Shown piece after piece: positions 8,243-16,597 of a stretch of 33,116 bases of DNA; the first letter of the stretch is position 1; every line of letters begins with the position of its first letter. The notes beneath the pieces were generated by a model that had not been told where the DNA came from, made no database searches, and worked only from the letters and a program-made list of their open reading frames with translations. This DNA is from an uncultured Treponema sp. Lineage in GTDB: Bacteria > Spirochaetota > Spirochaetia > Treponematales > Treponemataceae. Location of the stretch: the NCBI GenBank assembly GCA_937885475.1, contig CAKZZR010000031.1:1-33116 (forward strand), written 5' to 3'. The position numbers and the translations under genes are program-made.

Positions 8243-8266
8243 TGTTAAACTTGAAAGGGTGTGGGA

Positions 8267-8593
8267 ATGGCATTATATAAAAAGTTTTCTAAAGATAATA
8301 AGACATGTACCGTTGAATTCTATGTTTCGCCGGAGGCGGCGCAGGGCGTAAGTTCCATTGCGGTAGCAGGAGAGTTCAACAATTGGGCGGAGCAGAAAGA
8401 CATGCTAAAAAAGGCAACGGATGGCTCCTTTTCTGGCACGGTAAAAATGGATGCCGACCGGGAGTATCAGTTCCGCTATTTGTACGACGGTTTTAAATGG
8501 GAAAACGATTGGGCTGCTGACGGCTATGTGCCGAATTCCTACGCCACGACCGATAATTCTGTTGTAAAAACCTACAGCAAGAAAAAGCATTAG
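8267..8593 (+). CDS. Small CBM48/isoamylase-N-like (glycogen-binding type) protein
   Basis: A 108-residue protein consisting almost only of a domain like CBM48, the early-set module found at the N-terminus of glycogen-branching and debranching enzymes and in AMPK beta. Visible hallmarks are VAGEFNNWAE (about 28-37), a DGSFSGTVKM strand, and YQFRYLYDGFKWEND. These supply the aromatic residues that stack on alpha-glucans. There is no signal peptide, so it should be cytoplasmic, unlike its exported neighbours. The ATG at 8267 is preferred over a GTG at 8261 because AAAGGG lies at good spacing. It may bind glycogen or act as an adaptor; there is no attached catalytic domain. It is the last gene before a strong terminator. 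Confidence 0.8.
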   Translation: MALYKKFSKDNKTCTVEFYVSPEAAQGVSSIAVAGEFNNWAEQKDMLKKATDGSFSGTVKMDADREYQFRYLYDGFKWENDWAADGYVPNSYATTDNSVVKTYSKKKH

Positions 8594-8618
8594 AGAATTA
8601 TAGGCAAGCGATTTTGCT

Positions 8619-8661
8619 AAAAAAAGACGGCTTCACTTAAAAAAGAAGCCGTCTTTTTTTT
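8619..8661 (+). terminator. Intrinsic terminator after the CBM48-like gene
   Basis: A 14-bp stem pairs AAAAAGACGGCTTC (8621-8634) with GAAGCCGTCTTTTT (8645-8658), with a short A-rich loop and a run of T residues. It ends the operon that begins with the small exported protein. The rest of the gap to 8819 is AT-rich and holds no clear gene. Confidence 0.9.
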
Positions 8662-8819
8662 ATGCGAGATGAATTCTTTATTTAGAATATATATGATAGT
8701 GTATAAAATATAATACAATGCAATTTCTATAGTCTCATTTTCTTGTCATTTGCTTTTAAAAAAAATGCTAAACCTTGCATTCAAAACGCCGAAAATGGGC
8801 GTATAGGCGAGGAAAAATT

Positions 8820-9767
8820 ATGAAAAAATTGATTTTTGTTTGTGGATTGTCATTCTTGTTCAGTTTTTTTGCTGTGGCGCAGCAGGATATTTCTGTGGAT
8901 TCGGATTTTGTAACAGAAAGCGAAAAATCCTCTTATGAGGAATGGACGGGTGGTTATGCGCCCGAGGAAATCAATACAGCGCAGCAGATTATGGACATTG
9001 GCCGCCGTCTTGGAAACGGAATCCGCTATCAGGAATCAGTTGAGAATGATCCTCAGCCATACAATAAAGGAAATCCAGCGTACAAATACAGCGCAGCCCG
9101 CGTTTATGGCAAAAATGCCCGCGGCGCCGATTTGATTCTTATCGGACACACGGCAACCGTTGACACAATCAAATGTCTTAAGATGATTATCCGCGGTTAT
9201 CTTGAGACGGCGTTTGGGACTTCCCGCGAGGACGCAATCCGGCTTGCAGAGTTCATCTGCTATTGGAACACCAACAACTACGGAAACACAAATTATTTTG
9301 CTTCAGGTTTTGAATCCGAGGTCCTGAGCGTGTTTGACGGACGCTATGACCATGTGGGACTTTCAAACTCATATAAGGACTGGAAGGGCAGCATCCTGGT
9401 TATTCCGCATGTGTTTGCAGGTGCGCCTGTTGAAGAGGTTGCGGAAGCTCCGGAGACCGAAGCTCCAGAAATTGATTCCGCTGAGCTGGGCGACGAAAGT
9501 TCCGAGAAAGAAGCCGAGGCCGCGGCACAGGAAACCGTCGTTGAAGAACCGTATGTAGCGCCTGTACAGGAAACCTATAACAACCGCAGTTACGACAATC
9601 AGTACTCACGGAATCAGTACAACCGAAACAATAGCCGTGCCGCGGTCAGCAAAAAGAAATCTTTGTTTGATACGACGACGCTGATTCTGCTGGGATGCGC
9701 GCTCGTTGCGGTGATTGCAATCGTAATAGTTGTCATTGCGGTTACATCAAAGAAACAGGAATACTAA
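8820..9767 (+). CDS. P83/100-like exported, C-terminally membrane-anchored protein
   Basis: A 315-residue protein with a signal peptide (IFVCGLSFLFSFFAVAQQ, cleavage about residue 21). The central region (about 45-205) resembles the N-terminal domain of the Borrelia P83/100 antigen family. Features are ARVYGKNARGADLILIGHTA, a DAIRLAEFICYWNTNNYG segment, and LSNSYKDWKGSILVIPH. An acidic, Ala/Glu/Pro-rich linker (about 215-260) and an Asn/Tyr/Arg-rich repeat-like stretch follow. A single hydrophobic helix near residues 285-308 and a short basic tail give a second anchor. The ATG at 8820 follows GAGGAAAAATT. It is separated from the upstream operon by a terminator and has its own strong hairpin downstream. 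The function of the family is not established; family membership is judged by eye. Confidence 0.65.
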   Translation: MKKLIFVCGLSFLFSFFAVAQQDISVDSDFVTESEKSSYEEWTGGYAPEEINTAQQIMDIGRRLGNGIRYQESVENDPQPYNKGNPAYKYSAARVYGKNARGADLILIGHTATVDTIKCLKMIIRGYLETAFGTSREDAIRLAEFICYWNTNNYGNTNYFASGFESEVLSVFDGRYDHVGLSNSYKDWKGSILVIPHVFAGAPVEEVAEAPETEAPEIDSAELGDESSEKEAEAAAQETVVEEPYVAPVQETYNNRSYDNQYSRNQYNRNNSRAAVSKKKSLFDTTTLILLGCALVAVIAIVIVVIAVTSKKQEY

Positions 9768-9812
9768 TCGGAACAAAAATAGAAAGCATTTTTTTAGGGA
9801 ATAAAAATAGTC

Positions 9813-9869
9813 AAAAGCCGGCGTTTTTTTAAGGTTTTAGAAAAATCTTAAAAACCGCTGGTTTTTTGT
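9813..9869 (+). terminator. Long imperfect hairpin, probable terminator of the P83/100-like gene
   Basis: An inner perfect stem TTTTTAAG/CTTAAAAA and an outer GC-rich stem (GCCGGCG against CCGCTGGT, with G-T pairs and a small internal loop) fold together, and a T6 run follows. It lies about 45 nt after the stop codon. Confidence 0.65.
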
Positions 9870-10113
9870 TTTAAACTTGAAGATAATGTCTGCGAGCAAA
9901 TGATGTGTGCGCTAATTAGGGGTCATTCTGAAAAAAAAAGAGTAGCGGATGAAGCTGTAATGTATAAAATTATATACATTTTAAGAAAAGAGACGGCATT
10001 TCTGCCATTTGGTAGACAGAATACGCATTATAGAAAGTATAATCAATGCCAAAAATTCATGAAAGTTCTTCTTTCGTATTGGTTTTTTACGTAAGTTTTT
10101 TTTTGTGATTTTC
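9870..10113. other. AT-rich non-coding gap between convergent transcription units
   Basis: With the terminator, the gap between genes is 346 nt. I see no convincing gene here; a 64-codon open frame lacks a ribosome site and any family look. The only structure noted is a 7-bp inverted repeat, ATGTATA (9960-9966) and TATACAT (9973-9979), which could be an operator or chance in AT-rich DNA. No tRNA-like fold was found. No clear terminator for the minus-strand gene ending at 10114 is visible. Confidence 0.5.
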
Positions 10114-13032
10114 CTATGGTTCCTTTATCGTAATCACATCCTTGAGTACATAGCAGAACGACGGCGCGGAAGCCTTCTGGTTTTCCTTGTATTCGGTGCG
10201 CAGGTCGTATACGTCGTCCGCATTGTGTGGATTTACGCCCTCATATTCGCCGTAGAATACCTTTTGTTTTCCCTGTATGAAATTTTTCTCAATTTCTTGA
10301 ATGAGTTCTGCGGTTCCAGGCGCGGCAATAATAGAATTCAATTCCATCATCTGAACCCAGCCTTGTTCAAAGCCTGCTCCTATGTCGTTCTTATGAACGT
10401 GTCCATGTACTAGGCTTTCAATCGGGCGATTTTCCAGAACAGCCTGAACGGCACCGGTCATGTACGGTATCCAGTTTATGCGGGAGCTGATGAGTGAGGT
10501 TGTTGGTGCAATGTCTATCATACTTTGGTTGTATCCGATGTGGAATACAGTTGTCGTGGCAATGGATTCCTCGCAGGCGACAGCAGGTCCTATGGTGTCC
10601 GAATGCTGTGAAATGATTATGCAGCCGTCGTTGATGAGGCGTTTTGTATATTCCTTTTCGAGCGAATAGCTATTCCAGGAATTGGTGTAGATGACGTCCA
10701 TTTTTACGCCGGGAACAATAGAATGGACGCCCAGCAAGAATGACGTGTACCCAGAAATGACTTCCGCAAACGGATAGGCTGCAACATAGCCGATTTTTGC
10801 CTGCTCAGGAAGAATCGTTCCGTTCTGCAACAGCTCCTGAAGCTTCATTCCTGCAACGACGCCAGAAATGTAACGTCCCTGATAGATTTCTCCCATGAAC
10901 GTATGATAATTTGGGCAGAACGGCTCCGTGTTCGCGTTGTCGCCGGTGGCGCTGCAAAACTGAATTTTTGGATATTGCGCGGCAAATTCCTTCATGATTT
11001 TGCAGTAGCCATAGCTGTTGGCAAAAATAATGCCGCAGCCGCTCTGTACCAAGTCCTCAAGCGCGTCGGGCGCGGCAGAGACCGGCACATTGCTCTTGAT
11101 TATCGTCTCTACCTTGTTCCGGAAGGTGTCCTCTATCTTTCTCTGTGCGCGGATAAAATTGTTTGTGTACGGCGTTATTTCGTCTCCCTCATATATGATA
11201 TCGATGATGTGAGGATCAAACTGGGTTCCCCTGCACCGCTTTAATTCAGAAACGACGTAATCAAAATCAAGCTGCTTGCGGTATACGCGGTTTGCCGTCA
11301 TTGCGTCAAATGCGTCCGCGGCACCAATGATGCGGCCATAAATAGGAATCTCCTCCCCTTTTAAGCCCTGTGCATAGCCGCTTCCGTCGTAATGCTCGTG
11401 ATGATACAGAACGCCATCGCTTACGTGATCAATCATCGTAAAATCCTTCAGGATTTCCGCGCCGCGGGTAACGTGCGATTTCATGACGGCGTATTCCTCG
11501 TCGGTAAGACGCGACGGCTTGTTCAGGATGCGGTCAGGAATTCCGATTTTTCCGATGTCATGAAGAAGAGCCGCCTTGCGAAGGTTCTCGCATTCCTCGG
11601 CAGAAAAGCCCAGCTCCTTGGCAATCATCACCGAATATTCAGAGACGCGCATGGAATGCTGACTGGTATTCTCGTCCTTTGCGTCCACGGTCTTTGCGAT
11701 GGCAAGAATGGTTTCATTGCCCATGCGCACCTGCTCGCGGGCAAAAGCAAGCTCGCGCTTTTGCAGCTCCAGCACGCGGTAAATCTGCGTTTTTGCGATG
11801 AACCAGGTGAACCAGGCAATTGCAATCATAGCGACAAGCATCATGTACAGGCGGAACCAACGGTTGTCGTAGATTTCCTTTTCCTTTATGAATTCATAAC
11901 GGCTTTTTTCCAGGATGGAGCCATTTCCGTCAAGGACGGCTATATGGAACGTGTAGTTTCCTGACGGAAGGTTTGTGTATACGACGCTGGAAAGCGCGCT
12001 TTGAGGGATGAGTGTTTCCGTGAAATCAAAGCCTTCCAGCCGGTAGCTTACGTATGGGTCGACTACGGTGTAATTTATGACCTCCGGGAACAGCTCAAGG
12101 CGCGAGCTGTCGCGGTTCAAGACGAACGGCTCACCGCGCTCAACGTGATGAAGCTCGCCGTCCACGCGCACGGAGCTGAGCATCATGCGGAATGAGCGCT
12201 TCGTCGCGCGGTAATTGTCCATGTTCACGATAAAAACGCCGTTTCCGCAGGCAAGATAGTAATTTGCCTCGTCATCAATGCAGTTCCAGGCGTTTGCGGT
12301 AAGCGCGCTGGTAAGCCCGCTTTTTGCGTCAAGAAGCTCGTAATGCAGATAGCCAGAATCCGCTGTAAGGGAGCGGGTCTTTACGACGTAGATTCCGGCG
12401 CTTCCGGTTATAAAAAGCGAATCCTTGTAGGGCTGAATGTCATAATTGTTGTAATAAGGGAACGATGAGAGAGCTCGGACTGAAAAGCCTGTGTTTCCTT
12501 CCGCTTCGCTGCTCTCAAGGTAGCAAAGGCCTGTACTTGTTACTACAAAAGAATCGCGTGGAGATTCCGGATTTGTTACGGTGCGCAGGATTACGCCGGA
12601 AGTAAGGCCGTCCCCATTGGTAAGAACCCCCTGCACTTCTCCGTTCCGTATTACGCAGATTCCGTCGCCGTTGGTTCCGGCAAGAAGCGTGCCGTCCGCC
12701 GTCTTGCTGAGCGAAAGCACCATTGCGGCAGGAAGCTGTGTTTTTATCTCAAGGCGCTGGGTCAGCGCTCCGTTTTTTGTGAATGCAAGTCCCTTGTCGT
12801 CAGAGGAAACAAGCGTTCCGTCGTCAAGCTCAAGGCAGGCGCGCACACGGTTTCCCCAGCCGCCACGCGAACTGTCGTATGTGGCAATCACTGCACCGTC
12901 GGCAAGCTCAAACAGACCGTTGCCGTATGAGCAAATCCACGCGTGATTTTTGGAATCTACAAAAATGCAGCGGATTCTCATGCCAGAAAACCGCGTGGTA
13001 AGCTCGTTCTGCACGCTTTTTCCGTTGCGCAC
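10114..13032 (-). CDS. 3' part of split giant sensor: propeller, Y_Y_Y, HD-GYP and BMP-like domain
   Basis: Counting from the GTG at 13032 this is 972 residues, but the frame is open back to 13089 and that extra part (IALWNGSTFIGTDTGLDIV) is propeller sequence, so the GTG is not the natural start. Domains in order: propeller repeats (1-290), Y_Y_Y (about 315-385), one membrane helix (about 394-413), a helical linker, and an HD-GYP domain (about 440-610). The HD-GYP domain has an intact HDIGKIGIPD (H491, D492), HHE..DGSGY and GTQFDP. A BMP/PnrA-like ligand-binding domain (about 612-930) follows, with typical KIGYVAAYPFAEVISG, NSWNSYSLEKE and ISQHSDTIGP segments. HD-GYP domains hydrolyse cyclic di-GMP. 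The BMP domain normally binds nucleosides in the periplasm, but here it follows the cytoplasmic enzyme. It belongs with the reading frame to its right, from which an indel separates it. Confidence 0.85.
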   Translation of the reverse strand: MRNGKSVQNELTTRFSGMRIRCIFVDSKNHAWICSYGNGLFELADGAVIATYDSSRGGWGNRVRACLELDDGTLVSSDDKGLAFTKNGALTQRLEIKTQLPAAMVLSLSKTADGTLLAGTNGDGICVIRNGEVQGVLTNGDGLTSGVILRTVTNPESPRDSFVVTSTGLCYLESSEAEGNTGFSVRALSSFPYYNNYDIQPYKDSLFITGSAGIYVVKTRSLTADSGYLHYELLDAKSGLTSALTANAWNCIDDEANYYLACGNGVFIVNMDNYRATKRSFRMMLSSVRVDGELHHVERGEPFVLNRDSSRLELFPEVINYTVVDPYVSYRLEGFDFTETLIPQSALSSVVYTNLPSGNYTFHIAVLDGNGSILEKSRYEFIKEKEIYDNRWFRLYMMLVAMIAIAWFTWFIAKTQIYRVLELQKRELAFAREQVRMGNETILAIAKTVDAKDENTSQHSMRVSEYSVMIAKELGFSAEECENLRKAALLHDIGKIGIPDRILNKPSRLTDEEYAVMKSHVTRGAEILKDFTMIDHVSDGVLYHHEHYDGSGYAQGLKGEEIPIYGRIIGAADAFDAMTANRVYRKQLDFDYVVSELKRCRGTQFDPHIIDIIYEGDEITPYTNNFIRAQRKIEDTFRNKVETIIKSNVPVSAAPDALEDLVQSGCGIIFANSYGYCKIMKEFAAQYPKIQFCSATGDNANTEPFCPNYHTFMGEIYQGRYISGVVAGMKLQELLQNGTILPEQAKIGYVAAYPFAEVISGYTSFLLGVHSIVPGVKMDVIYTNSWNSYSLEKEYTKRLINDGCIIISQHSDTIGPAVACEESIATTTVFHIGYNQSMIDIAPTTSLISSRINWIPYMTGAVQAVLENRPIESLVHGHVHKNDIGAGFEQGWVQMMELNSIIAAPGTAELIQEIEKNFIQGKQKVFYGEYEGVNPHNADDVYDLRTEYKENQKASAPSFCYVLKDVITIKEP

Positions 13033-13055
13033 TATATCAAGCCCAGTGTCCGTTC

Positions 13056-14750
13056 CTATGAACGTGCTTCCATTCCAAAGTGCAATCTGTTAACCATTTT
13101 TTGTGAAAGCCCAATCTGATTGTACAGATTTACGAAGGACGAATTTGAAAGCTTCAGCACGCCCTGCCGGGATGACGTGAACCATAAATTTCCCTGATAG
13201 TCCGCCGTCATTGTATCTATGGAATTGTTGAACGCAGGCGTGTTCACCGTATAGAACGAACCGTCGCGCTGCATGTAGCCTATTCCGGTGTCCGTGCAAA
13301 GGAACAGCTTGTCTTCCGTTGGAAAAATGCCGTTCACGCAGTTAAGGGGAACATTTGATTCCTTGATTTTAATAAGCTCGCCGTCCTCGCTTATGCGGAA
13401 TGAGCAGATTCTGTTCTTTGTGGTGCCGCAGTACAACGTTCCGTCCGTAGAAAAGGTACAGGTGTTGAAGAAGTCCTTTGTCGTCTTGCCTTGTTTTTCG
13501 TGCGTGGAGACGAGCTTTTTGTCACGGATGATAAAAATAGTTCCGCTTGAATTGAGCGCGGCGATGTTTCCGCTTTTATCTGCGGTTATGCAGTTTGTAT
13601 ATCCGGTGTCGATGGTGTTCAGTATCCGCATTCCCGTATTGATTGAAAGCACCTGCACGCCTTTTGAGGTTGCCACGTAGTATAAGCCGTCAGAGCTTTT
13701 TACGATGCTCCTTACGGAATCGGACGGAAGACCGTTCGCGCTGCTAACGACGTTTGAGATTTTTTCGTTTATCATAATGGAAAGACCGTTGCCGTTCGTT
13801 CCAATCCACATGCGTCCTTCCTCGTCCACGTACAGGGTGTTCACGCTGCGCACCGACTCAAACTGGTGCATCAGCTGGAATTCGCTTCCGTTGTAGCGGT
13901 ACAAGCCAGCGTAGGTGCCAATCCACAGGATTCCGTCGTTTGTCTGAACGATGCTGTTTGCCTCGCCGCAGGGCAAGCCGTTGTCGCGGGAATAGATGGT
14001 CTGCACGTAGGAATTAAGCTCCTCTCCGCTCATAAGTCTTGGCGACGCATGCAGGCTGCCCGCCCCGCTCCTTCCTGCCGCTGAGGAAACAAGCGCCGGA
14101 AGCGCAAGCAGTGCGGCAATGCAGAAGATGTTCCGTATGTGCTTGATTTTATATAAAAGGTCAAGATATTTTAAAAGCAGCCGCTTCCTTAGGTTCATCG
14201 TATTCAGATTTTTTATGAACCGATATATGTGAATCATGGCGTACAGAACGACGAGCGTTATAACCTTGTCAAAAAAGTCCGTGTAGAATTGCCCGATGAG
14301 CGAGCAAAGAAATTCGGGAACAGACTGCTCAAGAAGCCAGCCGATTACTCCGTCTCCCCATACGTTGCCGGTCATTCCGTCGCTGAAGAAAATGTTTATT
14401 GGCAGCGATACAAAAATTGCGGCAAGCGTTACAAGCACGCTTACAGTTATGGTTCCAAAAAGCGTCTCAAACATACGGCGGCGCGCGCAGAAGCCAACGA
14501 TACAGCCGATTGCAATGCTTGTAAGCCCGTACAGCCACGAATGGACGCTCACCGACGAATACAGAATGTTCATCGTAACGCCTACAATGGCACCGGAAGC
14601 CGGACCTGCGACATACGCCATAAAAACGGTTCCGATTGAGTCCAGCCAGAGCGGCAACGAAAAATGGTCTGCGAATGCCCTGCCTGCGTAATTTACGATT
14701 ATGGATATGATGACAAGAATGCTTATCTGATAATTTCTCTTGAATGTCAT
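13056..14750 (-). CDS. 5' part of split giant sensor: ECF-S-like membrane domain plus propeller
   Basis: This 564-residue frame begins with five or six hydrophobic helices (about 8-180). The loop LPLWLDSIGTVFMAYVAGPASGA and the VGVTMNI sequence resemble ECF-transporter substrate-binding (S) components. A basic linker and another membrane helix (about 207-223) lead to a periplasmic region of two-component-regulator propeller repeats (from about 247), with repeated DGILWIGTYAGLYRY and GRMWIGTNGNGLS-type motifs. The frame ends after NQIGLSQKMVN with a short non-homologous tail (RLHFGMEARS), while the expected continuation, IALWNGSTFIGTDTG, is present in the other frame at the same place. This indicates a one-base deletion (or equivalent) near 13085-13090. 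With the downstream part the protein would be about 1,545 residues. Upstream, AGGAAA lies 12 nt before the ATG. It could be a real pseudogene or a sequencing error. Confidence 0.82.
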   Translation of the reverse strand: MTFKRNYQISILVIISIIVNYAGRAFADHFSLPLWLDSIGTVFMAYVAGPASGAIVGVTMNILYSSVSVHSWLYGLTSIAIGCIVGFCARRRMFETLFGTITVSVLVTLAAIFVSLPINIFFSDGMTGNVWGDGVIGWLLEQSVPEFLCSLIGQFYTDFFDKVITLVVLYAMIHIYRFIKNLNTMNLRKRLLLKYLDLLYKIKHIRNIFCIAALLALPALVSSAAGRSGAGSLHASPRLMSGEELNSYVQTIYSRDNGLPCGEANSIVQTNDGILWIGTYAGLYRYNGSEFQLMHQFESVRSVNTLYVDEEGRMWIGTNGNGLSIMINEKISNVVSSANGLPSDSVRSIVKSSDGLYYVATSKGVQVLSINTGMRILNTIDTGYTNCITADKSGNIAALNSSGTIFIIRDKKLVSTHEKQGKTTKDFFNTCTFSTDGTLYCGTTKNRICSFRISEDGELIKIKESNVPLNCVNGIFPTEDKLFLCTDTGIGYMQRDGSFYTVNTPAFNNSIDTMTADYQGNLWFTSSRQGVLKLSNSSFVNLYNQIGLSQKMVNRLHFGMEARS

Positions 14751-14906
14751 GACTTTTTTTTCCTGCTGACAAGTGTAGCATAAAAAAAACAGTTATTATA
14801 GAGGAAAAATGCGAAAATCATGGAAATCAATTTTTGATGTATAGGTATTAAAAAAATAGCTTTCAGTCGAAGTTCATCCTTCAAATCTTTGAATCCATTG
14901 CGTGCG

Positions 14907-16274
14907 TTACTGAGCTACTGCCCCGTCCTTTTTTTGACTTTGCACCAGATGAGCATAAAGCACGGCGCAGATTATGGCAGAAAGCAGCGAGCCAAGCGGT
15001 GCGGCAGCTCCCATAGGAAGCAGTGTCTGTGGAAAAAGGCGCGAGGCAAGGTACACGCCGGGAATGCGCACCAATGCAATTGATATGATGTTGTGCAGGA
15101 ACGAATACAGCGACTTTCCGTATGCGCAAAAGTACCCGCTGAAGCAAAAGTGAATTCCCGCAAGCATGCAGTCAGTAACGTACGCGCGAAGATACTGTGC
15201 GCCCATCCGCACAACTTCTGGCTCCGTTCTGGAAAAGAGCGCGATAATCCGCTCCGGGGCAATATTGCACAGTACGGAGACGACCGCGCCAAAACCAATG
15301 CAGATAAGGAGCGCATAACGGAGCGTCTGGGTTCCACGCTCATGCTTTGAGGCTCCGGCATTTTGTGCCGCAATTGCCGAAACGGACGTGAGCATTGCCG
15401 ACGGCACAAGAAAAAGAAAGCAGATTATTTTTTCGACGATTCCGACGCTTGCCGCAACAATAACGCCGCGAGAATTTGCGATGGCAGTAATCACCAAAAA
15501 CGAAACCTGAATAAGTCCGTCCTGCGACGCGATGGGAAGCCCCACTTTCAGAATTTCCGCTATGGTACGGCGCTGTGGCACAAAATCCCGCGCAAAAAGC
15601 CGTTCCGAGCCGGTGCGTCCGCTTGTTCCCGCCTTTTTAAGGACGACGGCGGCAATAAGCACGCTTACTCCCTGCGAGATGACCGTTGCAAGCGCGGCTC
15701 CTGACGCGCCAAAGGCAAGAGCGCCAATCAGAAGCCAGTCAAGAAAGATGTTAAGAATTCCGGCGGCAAGCACGAACAGGAGCGGGCTTTTTGTGTCTCC
15801 CGCGCCGCGAAAAACGCTTCCCAGCACGTTGTATGCGCTTATGAACGGAATTCCTGCAAAACAAATGAGCGCATAGCGGTACGTTTCTGCAAAGGCTTCC
15901 GCCGGGGTTGCCACAAGCAAAAGGATACCCCGCAGGCAGGCTATAAGGAGCGCGGCGATTACAATGGAGCAGCCGGTAAATACCGTGATTGAGCTTCCAA
16001 TTATTCTGCAAACGGAACGCTGCTCGCCTGCCCCTATCGAGCGGCCTATACCAACGGTGGTTCCCATTGCAAGTCCGGCAATCACGACCGTGAACATGTG
16101 CATAAGCTGGCTTCCGATGGAGACCGCCGAAATTTCGTTTGCGCCGTTGAACGCGCCGATTATGAATAGGTCGGCAAGTCCGTAAAACGTCTGTAAAAAG
16201 CAAGAGAAAAGATAGGGAATCGAATACGATATGAGAATCGGAAGCACCTTGCCTTCCGTAAGATTCTTGGTCAT
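14907..16274 (-). CDS. MATE-family multidrug/metabolite efflux transporter
   Basis: A 455-residue integral membrane protein with about twelve hydrophobic helices, of the MATE family. The N-terminus, TEGKVLPILISYSIPYLFSCFLQTFYGLADLF, has the NorM/DinF-like start. GSVFRGAGDTKSPL after helix six and a second similar half (SAIAAQNAGA) reflect the internal duplication. Such transporters export cationic drugs or metabolites by sodium or proton antiport in the inner membrane. The ATG at 16274 is preferred because AAGGAGAGCT directly precedes it; the frame extends 21 codons further upstream, but that extension falls in the terminator of rpsU. It lies downstream of rpsU but is separated by that terminator, so its own promoter or read-through is needed. 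The substrate is unknown. Confidence 0.9.
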   Translation of the reverse strand: MTKNLTEGKVLPILISYSIPYLFSCFLQTFYGLADLFIIGAFNGANEISAVSIGSQLMHMFTVVIAGLAMGTTVGIGRSIGAGEQRSVCRIIGSSITVFTGCSIVIAALLIACLRGILLLVATPAEAFAETYRYALICFAGIPFISAYNVLGSVFRGAGDTKSPLLFVLAAGILNIFLDWLLIGALAFGASGAALATVISQGVSVLIAAVVLKKAGTSGRTGSERLFARDFVPQRRTIAEILKVGLPIASQDGLIQVSFLVITAIANSRGVIVAASVGIVEKIICFLFLVPSAMLTSVSAIAAQNAGASKHERGTQTLRYALLICIGFGAVVSVLCNIAPERIIALFSRTEPEVVRMGAQYLRAYVTDCMLAGIHFCFSGYFCAYGKSLYSFLHNIISIALVRIPGVYLASRLFPQTLLPMGAAAPLGSLLSAIICAVLYAHLVQSQKKDGAVAQ

Positions 16275-16296
16275 AGCTCTCCTTTGCGTGCACAAA

Positions 16297-16330
16297 CAAA
16301 AAAGGCTGTTCCAAATGGACAGCCCTTTTA
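16297..16330 (-). terminator. Intrinsic terminator of rpsU
   Basis: On the minus strand, AAAAGGGCTGTCC pairs with GGAACAGCC (one bulge) across a short loop, followed by a run of six T. It begins about 17 nt after the rpsU stop and lies before the MATE start. Confidence 0.85.
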
Positions 16331-16346
16331 AAGACATACGTAAAAA

Positions 16347-16553
16347 TTAGTATTCTTTTTTTTCAGCCTTGCGCTTCTTGTTCAAAAGTTTGCGCTCCAA
16401 GGTTGTTTTCTTCTGATGAAGTGTTGCAGAAGGCTTTACAAAATACTCACGCTTTTTGAATTCGCGGATAATGCCTTCCTTTTCAACCATACGCTTAAAA
16501 CGTTTGATGGCTTTCTCAAGGTTCTCTGAATCATCAACTACGATTGTTGCCAT
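16347..16553 (-). CDS. rpsU: 30S ribosomal protein S21
   Basis: A 68-residue, strongly basic protein with the full S21 pattern: ATIVVDDSENLEKAIKRFKR, then a REFKKREYFVKPSA core and a lysine-rich C-terminal tail. It is a late-assembling protein of the small ribosomal subunit that helps mRNA binding during initiation. The ATG at 16553 is preferred to one four codons earlier (16565), because the AGGAGGTGA ribosome site ends directly against the earlier ATG and leaves about 8 nt to the chosen one. It is a single-gene unit with a visible promoter (16598-16626) and terminator. Confidence 0.95.
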   Translation of the reverse strand: MATIVVDDSENLEKAIKRFKRMVEKEGIIREFKKREYFVKPSATLHQKKTTLERKLLNKKRKAEKKEY

Positions 16554-16597
16554 TGTCTCATTCACCTCCTTTTTTCGGTGATTCCGTCGTGTCGCCT

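Noticed and set aside
10023..10035. ACGCATTATAGAA shared with 16654-16666 in the rpsU repeat
   Set aside because: Thirteen-base matches between two places in 33 kb are expected by chance, and the flanks do not match.
9900..10094. A 64-codon open frame in the gap after the P83/100-like gene
   Set aside because: No ribosome site, odd composition and no family resemblance; it lies in AT-rich DNA just after a terminator.
11392..11964. A 190-codon open frame antisense to the HD-GYP region
   Set aside because: It is a shadow of a strongly conserved coding region and has no recognisable domain.
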